Positions 1 to 7,888 are shown, numbered from the stretch's first letter. The stretch is 26,401 nt of DNA from Bacillota bacterium (GCA_021800315.1 JAJYZD010000013.1:1-26401); one strand, 5' to 3'. Notes: generated from the letters alone by a model not told the origin. Made by a program: numbers and translations.

Positions 1-39
1 TCGCCTGGCTGCCTCTCCTGCGCTGAACATCTTCTCCAT
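1..39 (-). CDS. 5' end of a divergent gene, possibly a MerR-like HTH regulator (partial)
   Basis: Reading leftwards from an ATG at 39-37 gives MEKMFSAGEAARR before the window ends. The pattern FSAGEAARR resembles the first helix of MerR-type or excisionase-type helix-turn-helix domains, which often begin with a hydrophobic residue then xxGEAAxxxG. Only 13 residues are visible, so the family is a guess. A strong promoter lies so close that the transcript would start almost at this ATG. The next Met (codon 4) is preceded by GGAG at very short spacing and is an alternative start. Confidence 0.35.
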   Translation of the reverse strand, partial: MEKMFSAGEAARR

Positions 40-47
40 GATGATCA

Positions 48-76
48 ATTATATCAGAAAATAGGCCGCCGGTCAA
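48..76 (-). promoter_or_regulatory. Sigma-A promoter for the divergent upstream gene
   Basis: On the minus strand TTGACC (76-71), a 17-base spacer and a perfect TATAAT (53-48) make a near-consensus housekeeping promoter. Transcription would begin about position 41, right at the putative ATG at 39, so the message may be leaderless. Confidence 0.6.
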
Positions 77-166
77 TACCTACACATATTACTGATTGAC
101 AAATACACTTGCTGCTACAAACCCTTTGGCCGGAGGCCGGTTTCCGTCCCTCCCCGTTAGTCCGCC

Positions 167-195
167 TTGCCCCGCTCCCGCGTCCAAGGTATAAT
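167..195 (+). promoter_or_regulatory. Sigma-A promoter of the methyltransferase-miaA-hfq operon
   Basis: TTGCCC (167-172), a 17-base spacer and TATAAT (190-195) lie 35 bases before the chosen TTG start of the first gene. The -10 box runs into TTGAC, as it also does at the fumarase promoter near 14904. Confidence 0.6.
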
Positions 196-230
196 TGACC
201 AGCGGAAGGGGACAACGGGGTGAGGACGAT

Positions 231-1016
231 TTGAGCCAAAACGGGGGATGGATCGTTACGGCTTCCCGGGACTGCCGGGTTACCCGGGAGGAGTTGGCGG
301 TCTTGGCCCGGGAAGTGGGGGCGGTGGTGGCGCCCCGGCTGGAGCGGCCGCTGGCTTCGGTGCTGGCGGAGTTCGGCGCCCGGTTCGCCCTGGTGGTGCA
401 AAAGCGGGGCCTGGTGGCGAGCGACGGGCGGGACTCGGTCTTCTTTCACCCCGGGATGGCCCATGTGCGCATAAAACAGATGGCGGCGGGGGAAACTGAC
501 CGGATGGTGGAAGCGATGGGCCTCCGGCCGGGAATGACGGTGCTGGACTGTACCCTGGGCCTGGGCAGCGACGCCGTCGTGGCCGCGCACGCCGTGGGGC
601 CGGAAGGGCGGGTGACCGGCCTGGAGGCGGTGGGGCCGCTGGCCGTCCTGGTGCGGCGGGGCCTGGCCGGCTACCCGGGGCGGTTGGGCGCGGCCATGGG
701 CCGCGTCGACGTCGTCGCGGCGGACCACGGGGCAGTTCTGCCCCGCCTGCCGGCGGGCAGTTACGATGTGGTATATTTCGATCCCATGTTCCGCCGCCCG
801 GTGTTCCATTCCCCGGGCATCGCCCCCCTGCGGGGGCTGGCGCTGGGAGCGCCGCTTGCGCGGGAATCGGTGGTGGAGGCTTTGCGGGTGGCCCGGTTCC
901 GGGTGGTCCTGAAGGAACGGCGGGGGAGCCCGGAATTTGGGCGCCTCGGGTTTACGGTGGTCGAAGGCGGCCGGTATTCCCTGGTGGCTTTCGGGAAACG
1001 GGAGGCGGGGGCATGA
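231..1016 (+). CDS. RsmJ/YhiQ-like class I SAM-dependent methyltransferase
   Basis: A protein of about 261 residues with a Rossmann methyltransferase core. Motif I is VLDCTLGLGSDAVVAA, followed by an acidic loop ending GLEAVGPLAVLV, and the catalytic-type motif is VVYFDPMFRR. The DPM(F/Y) motif and overall length match the RsmJ/YhiQ family (SAM_MT, PF04445), whose E. coli member methylates a guanine in 16S rRNA. A specific rRNA target here is inference. The TTG at 231 is preferred over the longer reading frame from 195 because GAGG lies five bases upstream and position 195 falls inside the promoter -10 box. The stop overlaps the miaA start by four bases (ATGA), so the two are translationally coupled and both would serve RNA modification. 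Confidence 0.75.
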   Translation: MSQNGGWIVTASRDCRVTREELAVLAREVGAVVAPRLERPLASVLAEFGARFALVVQKRGLVASDGRDSVFFHPGMAHVRIKQMAAGETDRMVEAMGLRPGMTVLDCTLGLGSDAVVAAHAVGPEGRVTGLEAVGPLAVLVRRGLAGYPGRLGAAMGRVDVVAADHGAVLPRLPAGSYDVVYFDPMFRRPVFHSPGIAPLRGLALGAPLARESVVEALRVARFRVVLKERRGSPEFGRLGFTVVEGGRYSLVAFGKREAGA

Positions 1017-1960
1017 CGCCGCTTCTTGTAGTGGTGGGGCCTACGGCTACGGGCAAAACGGCCCTGGCCGTGGAACTGGCGCAACGGTTGGACGGCGAGG
1101 TGATCAGCGCCGATTCCATGCAGGTCTACCGCTACATGGATATCGGTACGGCCAAACCGACGGTGGAGGAAAGGCAGGGCATACCCCACCACCTCATCGA
1201 CGTGGTCGACCCGGACCAGGAGTTCAACGCGGCCCTGTACGGGGAACTGGCCCGCCGGGCGGTGCGGGAGGCGGCCGCGCGGGGGCGCTGGCCCATTTTG
1301 GCCGGCGGCACCGGTTTGTACATACGCTCGGTCACCGATCCCTGTTCTTTCGGCGCGATCACGGGTGACCAGGGCTTGCGCAGCCAACTGGAAGAGGATG
1401 CCGCCGGGGGGGAGGACCTGCACCGCCGCCTGACGGCGGTGGACCCCGTAACGGCGGCCCGCCTCCATCCCAACGACTTGCGCCGGGTGATCAGGGCCCT
1501 CGAGGTCTATCTGCTGACCGGCACGCCCCTTTCCCAGTACCAGCGGCGCGATCGGTCCCGCGAGGGGGAATTCCGGCCGCTAGCCTTCGGGCTCACCGCC
1601 GACCGCCCGGCCCTCTACCGCCGGATCGGGGAGAGGGTGGACCGGATGCTGGCCGGCGGGCTTCTGGCCGAGGTGGAGGGGTTGCGGCAGCGGGGCTACG
1701 GTCGCCGCCTAACCGCGATGCAGGGTCTCGGCTACAAGGAACTGGCGGGTTTCCTGGCGGGAGAGACCGATTACGAAAGCGCCGTGGAAATGGTCAAGCG
1801 CGGCACCCGCCGGCTGGCCAAGAGGCAATGGACCTGGTTTGGCCGGGACAAGAGCATCCGTTGGTTTACGGCGGAGGGTAAAATGCAGGGAGTGGCGGAG
1901 GAAATAGCGGGGCAACTGGCAGGAGTGCCGGGGCCCGGTGTCGAAAAGATGGGCAGATAA
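1013..1960 (+). CDS. miaA: tRNA dimethylallyltransferase MiaA
   Basis: A 315-residue protein of normal family length. It transfers a dimethylallyl group to N6 of A37 in tRNAs that read UNN codons. The N-terminal P-loop is GPTATGKTALA (residues 8-18). The family signature DSMQVYRYMDIGTAKPT, the GGTGLYIRSV motif and the C-terminal KRGTRRLAKRQWTWF segment are all present, so the gene looks intact. It overlaps the upstream methyltransferase by four bases and is followed at once by hfq. miaA-hfq is one of the most conserved gene pairs in bacteria, which strengthens both calls. Confidence 0.97.
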   Translation: MTPLLVVVGPTATGKTALAVELAQRLDGEVISADSMQVYRYMDIGTAKPTVEERQGIPHHLIDVVDPDQEFNAALYGELARRAVREAAARGRWPILAGGTGLYIRSVTDPCSFGAITGDQGLRSQLEEDAAGGEDLHRRLTAVDPVTAARLHPNDLRRVIRALEVYLLTGTPLSQYQRRDRSREGEFRPLAFGLTADRPALYRRIGERVDRMLAGGLLAEVEGLRQRGYGRRLTAMQGLGYKELAGFLAGETDYESAVEMVKRGTRRLAKRQWTWFGRDKSIRWFTAEGKMQGVAEEIAGQLAGVPGPGVEKMGR

Positions 1961-1983
1961 TTATGGCAGGGGAGGAATCGTCT

Positions 1984-2226
1984 TTGACCAAGACCCCTAT
2001 TAACTTACAGGATACTTTTTTGAACCAGGTCCGCAAGGAAAACATACCGGTGACCATTTTCCTGATCAACGGTTTCCAGCTCAAGGGGATGGTCAGGGGC
2101 TTCGACAGCTTTACCGTCATTTTGGAGAGCGACGGCAAACAGTTGATGGTATACAAGCACGCCATCTCCACCATCAGTCCCATGCGGGCGGTGAACACGT
2201 CCTTCGCCGAACCGAAGACCACATAG
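1984..2226 (+). CDS. hfq: RNA chaperone Hfq
   Basis: An 80-residue Sm-like protein that forms a hexameric ring and binds small RNAs and mRNA. The Sm1 region contains IPVTIFLINGFQLKGMVRGF followed by DSFTVILES; the Sm2 region is QLMVYKHAISTISP, with the YKHA motif of the proximal RNA-binding face. The acidic or disordered tail of enterobacterial Hfq is missing, as usual in Firmicutes. The TTG at 1984 is chosen over the ATG at 1963 because a GGGGAGGA ribosome site at 1970-1977 sits six bases before it and the product then starts MTKTPINLQDTFLN, the usual Hfq N-terminus. Confidence 0.96.
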   Translation: MTKTPINLQDTFLNQVRKENIPVTIFLINGFQLKGMVRGFDSFTVILESDGKQLMVYKHAISTISPMRAVNTSFAEPKTT

Positions 2227-2247
2227 CCCAAACCGTTCGTAGCGCAG

Positions 2248-2288
2248 GAACAGGGAAAGCAGGCGGGGACCGCCTGCTTTCCCTGTTC
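2248..2288. terminator. Bidirectional hairpin between hfq and the convergent cortex hydrolase
   Basis: A perfect 19-bp inverted repeat (2248-2266 with 2270-2288) around a GGA loop lies between two convergent genes. Neither side has a good T-run, so it may block or stabilise transcript ends from both directions rather than act as a textbook intrinsic terminator. Confidence 0.7.
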
Positions 2289-2299
2289 ATCCGGGTTGA

Positions 2300-3382
2300 C
2301 TAGTAAGAGAATTTCAAATCGCCGATGACGATGGCCACGGGGAGTGACTGCAGCCACTGGTTCGTGACGTTGGTGTTGAAGTAGTACAGCGCCCCGTTGG
2401 TGGGATCCTGGCCGGCCAGGGCGTCCCGGGCCGCGGCGATGCCGCTGGCGCTGGCCGGGTTGTTGATCCAGCCGTTGAGCACAGGGGTGAACTGGTAGGC
2501 CCCTGTGGTCGGGTCGATCTCGTAGATCACGCCGGTGATGGTGTCGGGGAACAGCGGGCTCTTGACCCGGTTGAGCACCACGGCGCCTACCCCGACCTGT
2601 GCGGCGAAGGGTTCGCCGTCGGCTTCGGCGGTAATCAACCTGGCCAGCAGGTTCTCTTCGGCGGCGGTGTATACGACGGTTCCGGTGGCACTGGGGGCCG
2701 GTACGAATATGTTTTGGGACGGATAGATGGCGTTCGATACCAGGTTGTTAACCGCGGTGACAAAGGCAACCGTCGTCTTGTACCGCGTGGCGATGGTGTA
2801 GAGGCTGTCCCCGGGCTGGACCGTGTAGGTGCTGAGCGGACCCGTGGGTACGATCAGCACCTGGCCGGGACTGAGCGCGGTGGCCGGGCTCAGTCCGTTG
2901 TCAGCCGCGATCCGGCCCGCCGTGGTGTTGAAATAGCCGGCGACGGCCGCCAAAGTGTCTCCGGGCTGTACCACGTAGGGCACCGAGGTGCCGCCGGCCG
3001 GGATCTTGAGCGTCCGGCCCGGGTAGATCACACCGTTCGTGATGCCGTTTTCCTGTGCCAACTGGTACGAGCTGAGCCCGTACTTCCGGCCGACCAGGTA
3101 CAGGGTGTCGCCGGGCTGGACGTTGTACAAGGCGCCGGCTGCCAGGCTGACCGGTATCACCAGGTTCTGGCCCGGGTAGATGCTGTCGGAACCAAGGTTG
3201 TTGGCGTATACGATGGCCCGTACGCTCGTGTTGTATCGGCCGGCGATAAGGTACAGGGTGTCACCCGGGACCACCGTATAGGGAACGGTAACCTGGGCCT
3301 GGGCCGGAATCACCGCCGGGAGCAGGGACATGGTGACGGTAAGTACCGTAGCCTGGAGAAAAGCCAGGATTCGTCTTCTCAT
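2300..3382 (-). CDS. Secreted LysM x4 / SleB-type cell wall hydrolase
   Basis: A 360-residue exported protein. An N-terminal signal peptide (MRRR, a hydrophobic stretch, then AQA about residue 29) is followed by four LysM peptidoglycan-binding repeats at roughly 34-77, 85-127, 135-179 and 185-228, each with a (V/T)xPGD(T/S)L core and a YPGQxxxIP-type end. From about residue 244 comes a SleB/CwlJ hydrolase_2 domain (LLARLITAEADGEPFAAQVG, VVLNRV, GALYYFN), in which Glu253 corresponds to the usual catalytic glutamate. The family are lytic transglycosylases that open spore cortex at germination, or related vegetative wall hydrolases. The ATG has a strong AGGAGGT site (3394-3388). It converges on hfq. 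Confidence 0.9.
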   Translation of the reverse strand: MRRRILAFLQATVLTVTMSLLPAVIPAQAQVTVPYTVVPGDTLYLIAGRYNTSVRAIVYANNLGSDSIYPGQNLVIPVSLAAGALYNVQPGDTLYLVGRKYGLSSYQLAQENGITNGVIYPGRTLKIPAGGTSVPYVVQPGDTLAAVAGYFNTTAGRIAADNGLSPATALSPGQVLIVPTGPLSTYTVQPGDSLYTIATRYKTTVAFVTAVNNLVSNAIYPSQNIFVPAPSATGTVVYTAAEENLLARLITAEADGEPFAAQVGVGAVVLNRVKSPLFPDTITGVIYEIDPTTGAYQFTPVLNGWINNPASASGIAAARDALAGQDPTNGALYYFNTNVTNQWLQSLPVAIVIGDLKFSY

Positions 3383-3394
3383 TGCTTACCTCCT

Positions 3395-3645
3395 TCTGTT
3401 GACTCCACCCCGGCTGTATGGCAAGTTCGCCAGGGCTTACCGCTATGATTCGACAATTTCCAAACGTATTCCTTCCTGGGGTGTGATGTAAAATTTGGTA
3501 GTTACCTGTCTGCGCAACCGGGTTAGCGGCATCTTGCGGGATAACTCGTAAATTCCTTCCCGCCCCCATATATTTTAACGACGGCCTTTGCTCAGGCTGC
3601 AGGCGGGGGGGTGAGGCGCCGGTCCGCGGTGGGCGGCGCTCCGGC
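3395..3645. other. Divergent spacer between the cortex hydrolase and spoVK
   Basis: About 250 bases without a convincing gene. It contains TGTCGAA on the minus strand (3455-3449), matching the 0A-box core TGNCGAA bound by Spo0A, and CATATATT at 3567-3574, loosely like a sporulation sigma-E -10 box ahead of spoVK. No clear housekeeping promoter was found for either gene. The fit to known riboswitch consensus sequences was poor. Confidence 0.4.
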
Positions 3646-4605
3646 TTGAAGATAACGATGTGGCACGCCCAGAGTACCGGCAACAGGAACCAGGCCCAGA
3701 GAAGGGTTGCCAGGACTCAGGTCGTCGCCCTGCCGGCGGCGGGCGACAAGGGTGTTCCGGAGGAGGTGCGCCGCAAGGCGGCCCAGGAGATTCTGGGCGA
3801 GTTGGACCGGCTGGTGGGGCTGCAAGAGGTTAAGGAACTGATCGGGGAGATTCACGCCTTTGCGGAAATTCAGCGGCGGCGTCTGAAAGAGAACCTGATA
3901 ACCCGGCCCCTGGTTCTGCACATGGTTTTCAACGGCAATCCAGGCACCGGGAAAACCACGGTGGCCCGTTTCATCGGCCGGCTTTTCAAGGAGATGGGCA
4001 CGCTGTCCAAGGGCCACCTGGTCGAAGTGGAACGGGCCGACCTGGTAGGGGAGTACATCGGGCATACGGCCCAGAAGACCCGGGAACAGGTCCGGCGGGC
4101 CCTGGGCGGCATTCTCTTCATCGACGAGGCCTATTCCCTGGCCCGCGGCGGCGACAAGGACTTCGGCAAGGAGGCCATCGACGCCCTGGTAAAGGGTATG
4201 GAGGACCACCGGGACAACCTGATCCTGGTCCTGGCCGGCTACCGGGAGGAGATGGAGTGGTTCATCGAGTCCAACCCGGGGCTTAGGTCCCGTTTCCCCA
4301 TCCATCTGTCCTTCCCCGATTACAACGTCGGTCAGCTGATCGAGATAGCCGAGTTGTTTCTGAAGGAACGCCAGTACGAACTGACGGCGGGGGCCCGCGA
4401 GGAACTGCGCCTGACCCTGGAACGGGAGACCAGGAAACACGAGCACAGCGGCAACGCCCGCCTGGTGCGCAACCTGATCGAACGGGCCATCCGCCGGCAG
4501 GCCGTCCGTCTGGTGGGATCCACCAACTCGCACCGCTCGGAGCTTCTCACCCTGACCCGGGAGGATATCAGCCGGGGCAGCGGAGGACGGGACTGGGGGG
4601 TGTAA
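3646..4605 (+). CDS. spoVK: Stage V sporulation protein K, AAA+ ATPase
   Basis: A 319-residue AAA+ ATPase matching SpoVK in size (about 320 residues in Bacillus) and in its CbbX-like core. Residues 57-70 carry LVGLQEVKELIGEI, the Walker A is GNPGTGKT (97-104), Walker B is ILFIDEAYS (156-164), and the sensor/arginine-finger region includes LVLAGY followed by NPGLRSRFP. SpoVK acts in spore maturation; its remodelling substrate is not established. The start is uncertain: the TTG at 3646 lacks a good ribosome site, and the ATG at 3658 is an alternative that removes four residues. In Bacillus, spoVK lies close to hfq and ynbB, as it does here. Confidence 0.88.
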   Translation: MKITMWHAQSTGNRNQAQRRVARTQVVALPAAGDKGVPEEVRRKAAQEILGELDRLVGLQEVKELIGEIHAFAEIQRRRLKENLITRPLVLHMVFNGNPGTGKTTVARFIGRLFKEMGTLSKGHLVEVERADLVGEYIGHTAQKTREQVRRALGGILFIDEAYSLARGGDKDFGKEAIDALVKGMEDHRDNLILVLAGYREEMEWFIESNPGLRSRFPIHLSFPDYNVGQLIEIAELFLKERQYELTAGAREELRLTLERETRKHEHSGNARLVRNLIERAIRRQAVRLVGSTNSHRSELLTLTREDISRGSGGRDWGV

Positions 4606-4617
4606 GGATGGGTGCAC

Positions 4618-4646
4618 TTGCAACCGTGGAAGCGGTGTAATAAAAT
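4618..4646 (+). promoter_or_regulatory. Promoter of the retropepsin-like protease gene
   Basis: TTGCAA (4618-4623), a 17-base spacer and TAAAAT (4641-4646) lie just after the spoVK stop and about 58 bases before the next start codon. Confidence 0.5.
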
Positions 4647-4703
4647 GTGGGTAGTAGGTCAGGTTTGGGCCGGCGAAACAGAAATTGGGACGGAGGGATG
4701 GAC

Positions 4704-5117
4704 ATGGGCGAGGTGCGGGCCAGGGTGCGCTTGACCAATGCGGTTGATGAAGAAAATGCGCGGCGGAATATCATCAAAACCGGGGAGATCAGAAGTTACG
4801 TAGCCGACGCTCTGGTGGATACCGGGGCCGTGCGCTCGGTGGTGCCGGCCTTCGTTGTGGAACGTATGGGCCTGAGCCTGCGGGGACGGAAGGTGGTCGA
4901 ATATGCGGACGGCCGGAAAGAATCAGTAGGTATGACTGGTCCGGTGATATTCGACATCGACGGCCGGGACACCCTGGAAGAGGCCCTGGTTTTGGGCGAC
5001 GAGGTGATCATCGGCCAGACCGTCCTGGAGAAAATGGACTTGTTTGTGGACTGCGCCAATCGCCGGCTTTATCCCAATCCGGCCCATCCCGACCAGCCAA
5101 TTTCCAGGATGAAATAG
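4704..5117 (+). CDS. Retropepsin-like (clan AA) aspartic protease, small, function unknown
   Basis: A 137-residue protein containing ALVDTGAVRSVVP, the DTG active-site turn of retroviral-type aspartic proteases, followed by hydrophobic strands and VIIGQTVLEKMDLFVD near the C-terminus, the second conserved motif of the family (G-x-x-x-L-x-x-x-D/G). Such single-domain proteases would act as homodimers. They are widespread in bacteria and archaea without assigned substrates (COG5550 type). The ATG at 4704 is chosen because GGAGGG at 4692-4697 has correct spacing to it; the ATG at 4698 abuts the site. No signal peptide is seen, so it is probably cytoplasmic. It has its own promoter and is monocistronic. 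Confidence 0.75.
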   Translation: MGEVRARVRLTNAVDEENARRNIIKTGEIRSYVADALVDTGAVRSVVPAFVVERMGLSLRGRKVVEYADGRKESVGMTGPVIFDIDGRDTLEEALVLGDEVIIGQTVLEKMDLFVDCANRRLYPNPAHPDQPISRMK

Positions 5118-5156
5118 GGACGCCGGGCCGGCTCCGGGATGACGGTCAAACATAAA

Positions 5157-5180
5157 GACGCCGGGGTGATTCCCGGCGTC
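5157..5180 (+). terminator. Hairpin downstream of the protease gene
   Basis: GACGCCGGG and CCCGGCGTC pair perfectly (9 bp) around a six-base loop, 40 bases after the stop codon. It lacks a T-run on the plus strand, so termination is likely but not certain. Confidence 0.5.
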
Positions 5181-5390
5181 CCGTCGTTGGATCCGGCACA
5201 AAGCCGTCAGGTAATGTCCACCACGTGGCCGCCGGCGTACCATTGCAACCCGTGCCTTGCGTCGGCGCGGAATTTTTCCATCTCCCGTCCAGGTGGAACT
5301 TCCGGAGCCGGGGTCGTCCTGGCGCAAAATTACGTCTATAGGCGGCTTTTGTATCCGGCGCCCTTTTAATGACCAAAAAAAACCTCAGCC

Positions 5391-5423
5391 TTGACAATTT
5401 CCGGACCGGCGTGTCAATATTAT
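5391..5423 (+). promoter_or_regulatory. Candidate promoter/operator of the malic enzyme gene
   Basis: TTGACA (5391-5396) is a perfect -35 box. It also forms an inverted repeat with TGTCAA (5412-5417). The -10 box is unclear: CAATAT at 18-base spacing, or TATTAT (5418-5423) at 21. The palindrome over the promoter suggests a repressor or activator site. Confidence 0.4.
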
Positions 5424-5438
5424 CATTGGTTGAAGCAA

Positions 5439-5484
5439 CCAGGAGGCCGGGGATCTTACCGGCTCCGGCTGGATAAACTTTTTT
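5439..5484 (+). terminator. Putative leader terminator/attenuator before the malic enzyme
   Basis: An imperfect GC-rich hairpin pairs CCAG...GCCGG (5439-5450) with CCGGC...CTGG (5459-5472) and is followed after six bases by six T residues (5479-5484). It ends just before the ribosome site (GAGGT, 5486-5490), so it lies in the leader rather than after a gene. This is the arrangement of a transcription attenuator. Confidence 0.5.
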
Positions 5485-5499
5485 CGAGGTGCAACTTCT

Positions 5500-6921
5500 A
5501 TGGTAATGCCGCTCAACGTGATGGTACAACTGAAACTGGCCAACCGGCCGGGTACCCTGGCCCGGGTTTTGACCACGGTGGCCGAGTACGGGGGCAACCT
5601 GGGTTCGATCGACCTGGTATCCGTCTCTCCCGGACACAAGGTCCGGGACCTGATGATCGGTCTGCACGACAGCCAGCAGATCCAGCCCCTTCTCGACAAG
5701 CTGGCCGGCCTGCCGGACATCGAACTTCTCCATGTGGCTGACCGGGTGCTCCTGGCACACCGGGGCGGCAAGATCCAGGTGGTGCCCAAGCGTCAACTGC
5801 AGAACCGGGAGGACCTGGCCGTGGTCTATACGCCGGGCGTGGCCAGGGTTTCCCAGGCCATCTACGACCGCCGGGAATACGTGTACGACCTGACCATGAA
5901 GGGAAATACCATCGCCATCGTCACCGACGGTTCGGCGGTTTTAGGCCTGGGCAACCTGGGACCGGAGGCCGCCCTGCCGGTCATGGAGGGCAAGGCCATG
6001 CTCTTCAAGAGTTTCGGGGAGGTGGACGCCGTTCCCCTGTGCCTTTCCGTGCACGAACCGGACGCGATTATCGCGGCGGTGGCCGCGGTGGCCCCGGCCT
6101 TCGGCGGCATCAACCTGGAAGACATAGCCGCTCCCAAGTGCTTTGAGATCGAAGAGAAACTCTCCGCCATGCTCGACATTCCGGTGTTCCACGACGACCA
6201 GCACGGCACGGCCATCGTGGTCCTGTCCGGCTTGATCAACGCCCTGAAGGTGACCGGGAGGGAGATGGGCTCGGCCAGGGTTGTCATGAGCGGGGCGGGG
6301 GCGGCCGGTGTAGCCATCGCCAAGATCCTGCTCGGGGCGGGGGTGGGCGACCTGGTGGTCTGCGACCGGGAGGGGGCCATCAACCGGGAGCGCAAACTGG
6401 ACGTTCCGTCCAAAGCCTGGCTGGCGGGGCACACCAACCGGGTAGGGAAAAGAGGGAGCCTGCAGGAGGTGGTTACCGGCGCCGACGTGTTCATCGGGGT
6501 CTCCGGGCCCGGACTCCTGGTCCGCGAGGATATCCGGCGCATGGCCCCCCGCCCGGTGGTGTTCGCCCTGGCCAACCCCGAGCCGGAAGTGGACCCGGAA
6601 ACCATATATGACATAACCGGGGTCCTTGGTACCGGGCGGTCCGACTATCCGAACCAGATCAACAATGTGCTGGCCTTCCCCGGTGTTTTCCGGGGCGCCC
6701 TGGACTGCCACGCGCGGTCCATCAACGAGGAAATGATCCTGGCGGCCGCCCGGGCTCTGGCGGAAAGCGTGAAGGAAGAGGAACTGGCCGCGGATTACAT
6801 CATTCCGTCAGTCTTCAGCCCGGACGTGGCCGCGCATGTGGCCGGCGCGGTGGGGGATGCCGCCGTGAAAAGCGGCGTGGCCCGCAAACTGCCGCAGGTG
6901 CGGGAAACTTTTGAACATTAA
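5500..6921 (+). CDS. NAD(P)-dependent malic enzyme with N-terminal ACT domain
   Basis: A 473-residue oxidative decarboxylase converting malate to pyruvate and CO2. Residues 1-80 form an ACT-type ligand-binding domain (VQLKLANRPGTLARVLTTVAE). The malic enzyme core then supplies the catalytic Tyr110 in VVYTPGVA, Lys165 in MEGKAMLFK, metal ligands Glu207-Asp208 and the Asp in FHDDQHGTA (230-238), and the dinucleotide-binding SGAGAAG near residue 265. NAD versus NADP preference cannot be read with confidence. The ACT domain implies allosteric control, perhaps by an amino acid. The start has GAGGT nine bases upstream. It would supply pyruvate from the malate produced by the fumarase of the right-hand operon. 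Confidence 0.92.
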   Translation: MVMPLNVMVQLKLANRPGTLARVLTTVAEYGGNLGSIDLVSVSPGHKVRDLMIGLHDSQQIQPLLDKLAGLPDIELLHVADRVLLAHRGGKIQVVPKRQLQNREDLAVVYTPGVARVSQAIYDRREYVYDLTMKGNTIAIVTDGSAVLGLGNLGPEAALPVMEGKAMLFKSFGEVDAVPLCLSVHEPDAIIAAVAAVAPAFGGINLEDIAAPKCFEIEEKLSAMLDIPVFHDDQHGTAIVVLSGLINALKVTGREMGSARVVMSGAGAAGVAIAKILLGAGVGDLVVCDREGAINRERKLDVPSKAWLAGHTNRVGKRGSLQEVVTGADVFIGVSGPGLLVREDIRRMAPRPVVFALANPEPEVDPETIYDITGVLGTGRSDYPNQINNVLAFPGVFRGALDCHARSINEEMILAAARALAESVKEEELAADYIIPSVFSPDVAAHVAGAVGDAAVKSGVARKLPQVRETFEH

Positions 6922-6940
6922 CAACGGGGAGGGTTTTGGC

Positions 6941-7888
6941 GTGGCTTTGACCAAAGGTTCGGTGCGCGTTCCGGCCGGGGTGCCGGACAGCGCCCAGGAG
7001 GACTACCGGGACAACTTCCTGGCCGTAACCAGGGGTAGCGGCAACCTGATGCTGTTTGCCGGCGATCAAAAGGTCGAACACCTGAACGAAGACTTTTTCG
7101 GCCCGGGGATCGCGGCCGACGACGGTGATCCGGAGCACCTGTTCCGCATCGCCTCCGGGGCCCAGATCGGGGCGTTCGCCACCCAGATCGGTCTGATCTC
7201 CCTGTACGGGCGGGATTACCCCGGCGTCCGGTACATTGTCAAGTTGAACTCCAAGAGTCCCCTGGTGGGTACGGAACTGGGGGAGCCGATCAGCCGGGAG
7301 TGGGTGGACGTGGACCAGGTCATGGACTTCAAACGGGATTCGGGCCTCCTGGTCGCCGGGGTGGGTTACACGATTTACCTGGGCAGCGGGTTCGAAAACC
7401 AGATGCTGGGCGAAGCGGCCCGGATCGTTCACCAGGCTCACCGGTACGGACTGGTCACCGTGCTTTGGATCTACCCGCGCGGCCGGGCCGTGGGGGAGGA
7501 AAAGGACCCGGCGCTGATAGCCGGGGCCTGCGGGGTGGCGGCCTGCCTGGGCAGCGACTTCGTCAAGGTGAACTATCCGGAAGGTGGGGGAGATGCCTTT
7601 CAGCCGGCGGTACGGGCGGCCGGACGTTGCGGCGTGGTCTGCGCGGGCGGGTCGAGCACGGATGTGCGCGCCTTTCTCACCCGCCTGTGGCACCAGATCT
7701 TCGTCAGCGGCGCCCGCGGTAACGCCACCGGCCGCAACATCCACCAGAAGCCCCTGGAAGAGGCCGTACGCATGTGCAACGCCATTTCGGCCATCACCAT
7801 CAAGGGCATGAACGTCGACCAGGCCATGGCGGTTTACACCGGCGAAACGGCGCTGGTTTTGGAGGGCTACGGTGCCAGGCTCCATTGA
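6941..7888 (+). CDS. Class I aldolase of the DhnA/FbaB (DeoC/LacD) family
   Basis: A 315-residue TIM-barrel aldolase. The opening LMLFAGDQKVEHLN resembles the substrate loop of archaeal-type class I fructose-bisphosphate aldolases, and GSDFVKVNYP carries the expected Schiff-base lysine. CAGGSS and FVSGARGNATGRNIHQK fit the phosphate-binding end of the barrel. The reaction is probably fructose-1,6-bisphosphate cleavage or condensation, but related enzymes make aminosugar-like intermediates (ADH synthase type), so the substrate is not certain. GTG at 6941 is chosen for GGGGAGG eight bases upstream. It follows the malic enzyme by 19 bases and overlaps the next gene by 17 bases, giving a three-gene operon. 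Confidence 0.85.
   Translation: MALTKGSVRVPAGVPDSAQEDYRDNFLAVTRGSGNLMLFAGDQKVEHLNEDFFGPGIAADDGDPEHLFRIASGAQIGAFATQIGLISLYGRDYPGVRYIVKLNSKSPLVGTELGEPISREWVDVDQVMDFKRDSGLLVAGVGYTIYLGSGFENQMLGEAARIVHQAHRYGLVTVLWIYPRGRAVGEEKDPALIAGACGVAACLGSDFVKVNYPEGGGDAFQPAVRAAGRCGVVCAGGSSTDVRAFLTRLWHQIFVSGARGNATGRNIHQKPLEEAVRMCNAISAITIKGMNVDQAMAVYTGETALVLEGYGARLH

Larger units (their letters stand above)
5118..5499. other. Gene-free spacer of about 380 bases before the malic enzyme gene
   Basis: It holds a terminator-like hairpin at its left end, and a candidate promoter/operator and attenuator at its right end. A 24-codon minus-strand frame (5281-5207, beginning MEKFRADARHG) is too short and too poorly supported by a ribosome site to call. 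Nothing else recognisable is seen between about 5210 and 5385. Confidence 0.5.

Noticed and set aside
54..809. 251-codon minus-strand frame opposite the methyltransferase, and similar long mirror frames at 3592-4623, 6815-7966, 8956-10182, 18900-20324 and 20186-21694
   Set aside because: Each is a GC-driven shadow of a recognisable gene, with low-complexity translation and no start signals.
3395..3640. Cyclic-di-AMP or cyclic-di-GMP riboswitch upstream of the LysM hydrolase
   Set aside because: Such switches often precede wall hydrolases, but I could not find the conserved blocks of either class on the minus strand.
5207..5281. 24-codon minus-strand open frame (MEKFRADARHG...)
   Set aside because: The product looks protein-like, but the only purine-rich site abuts the ATG and no homologue is recognised. 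It is too weak to call.
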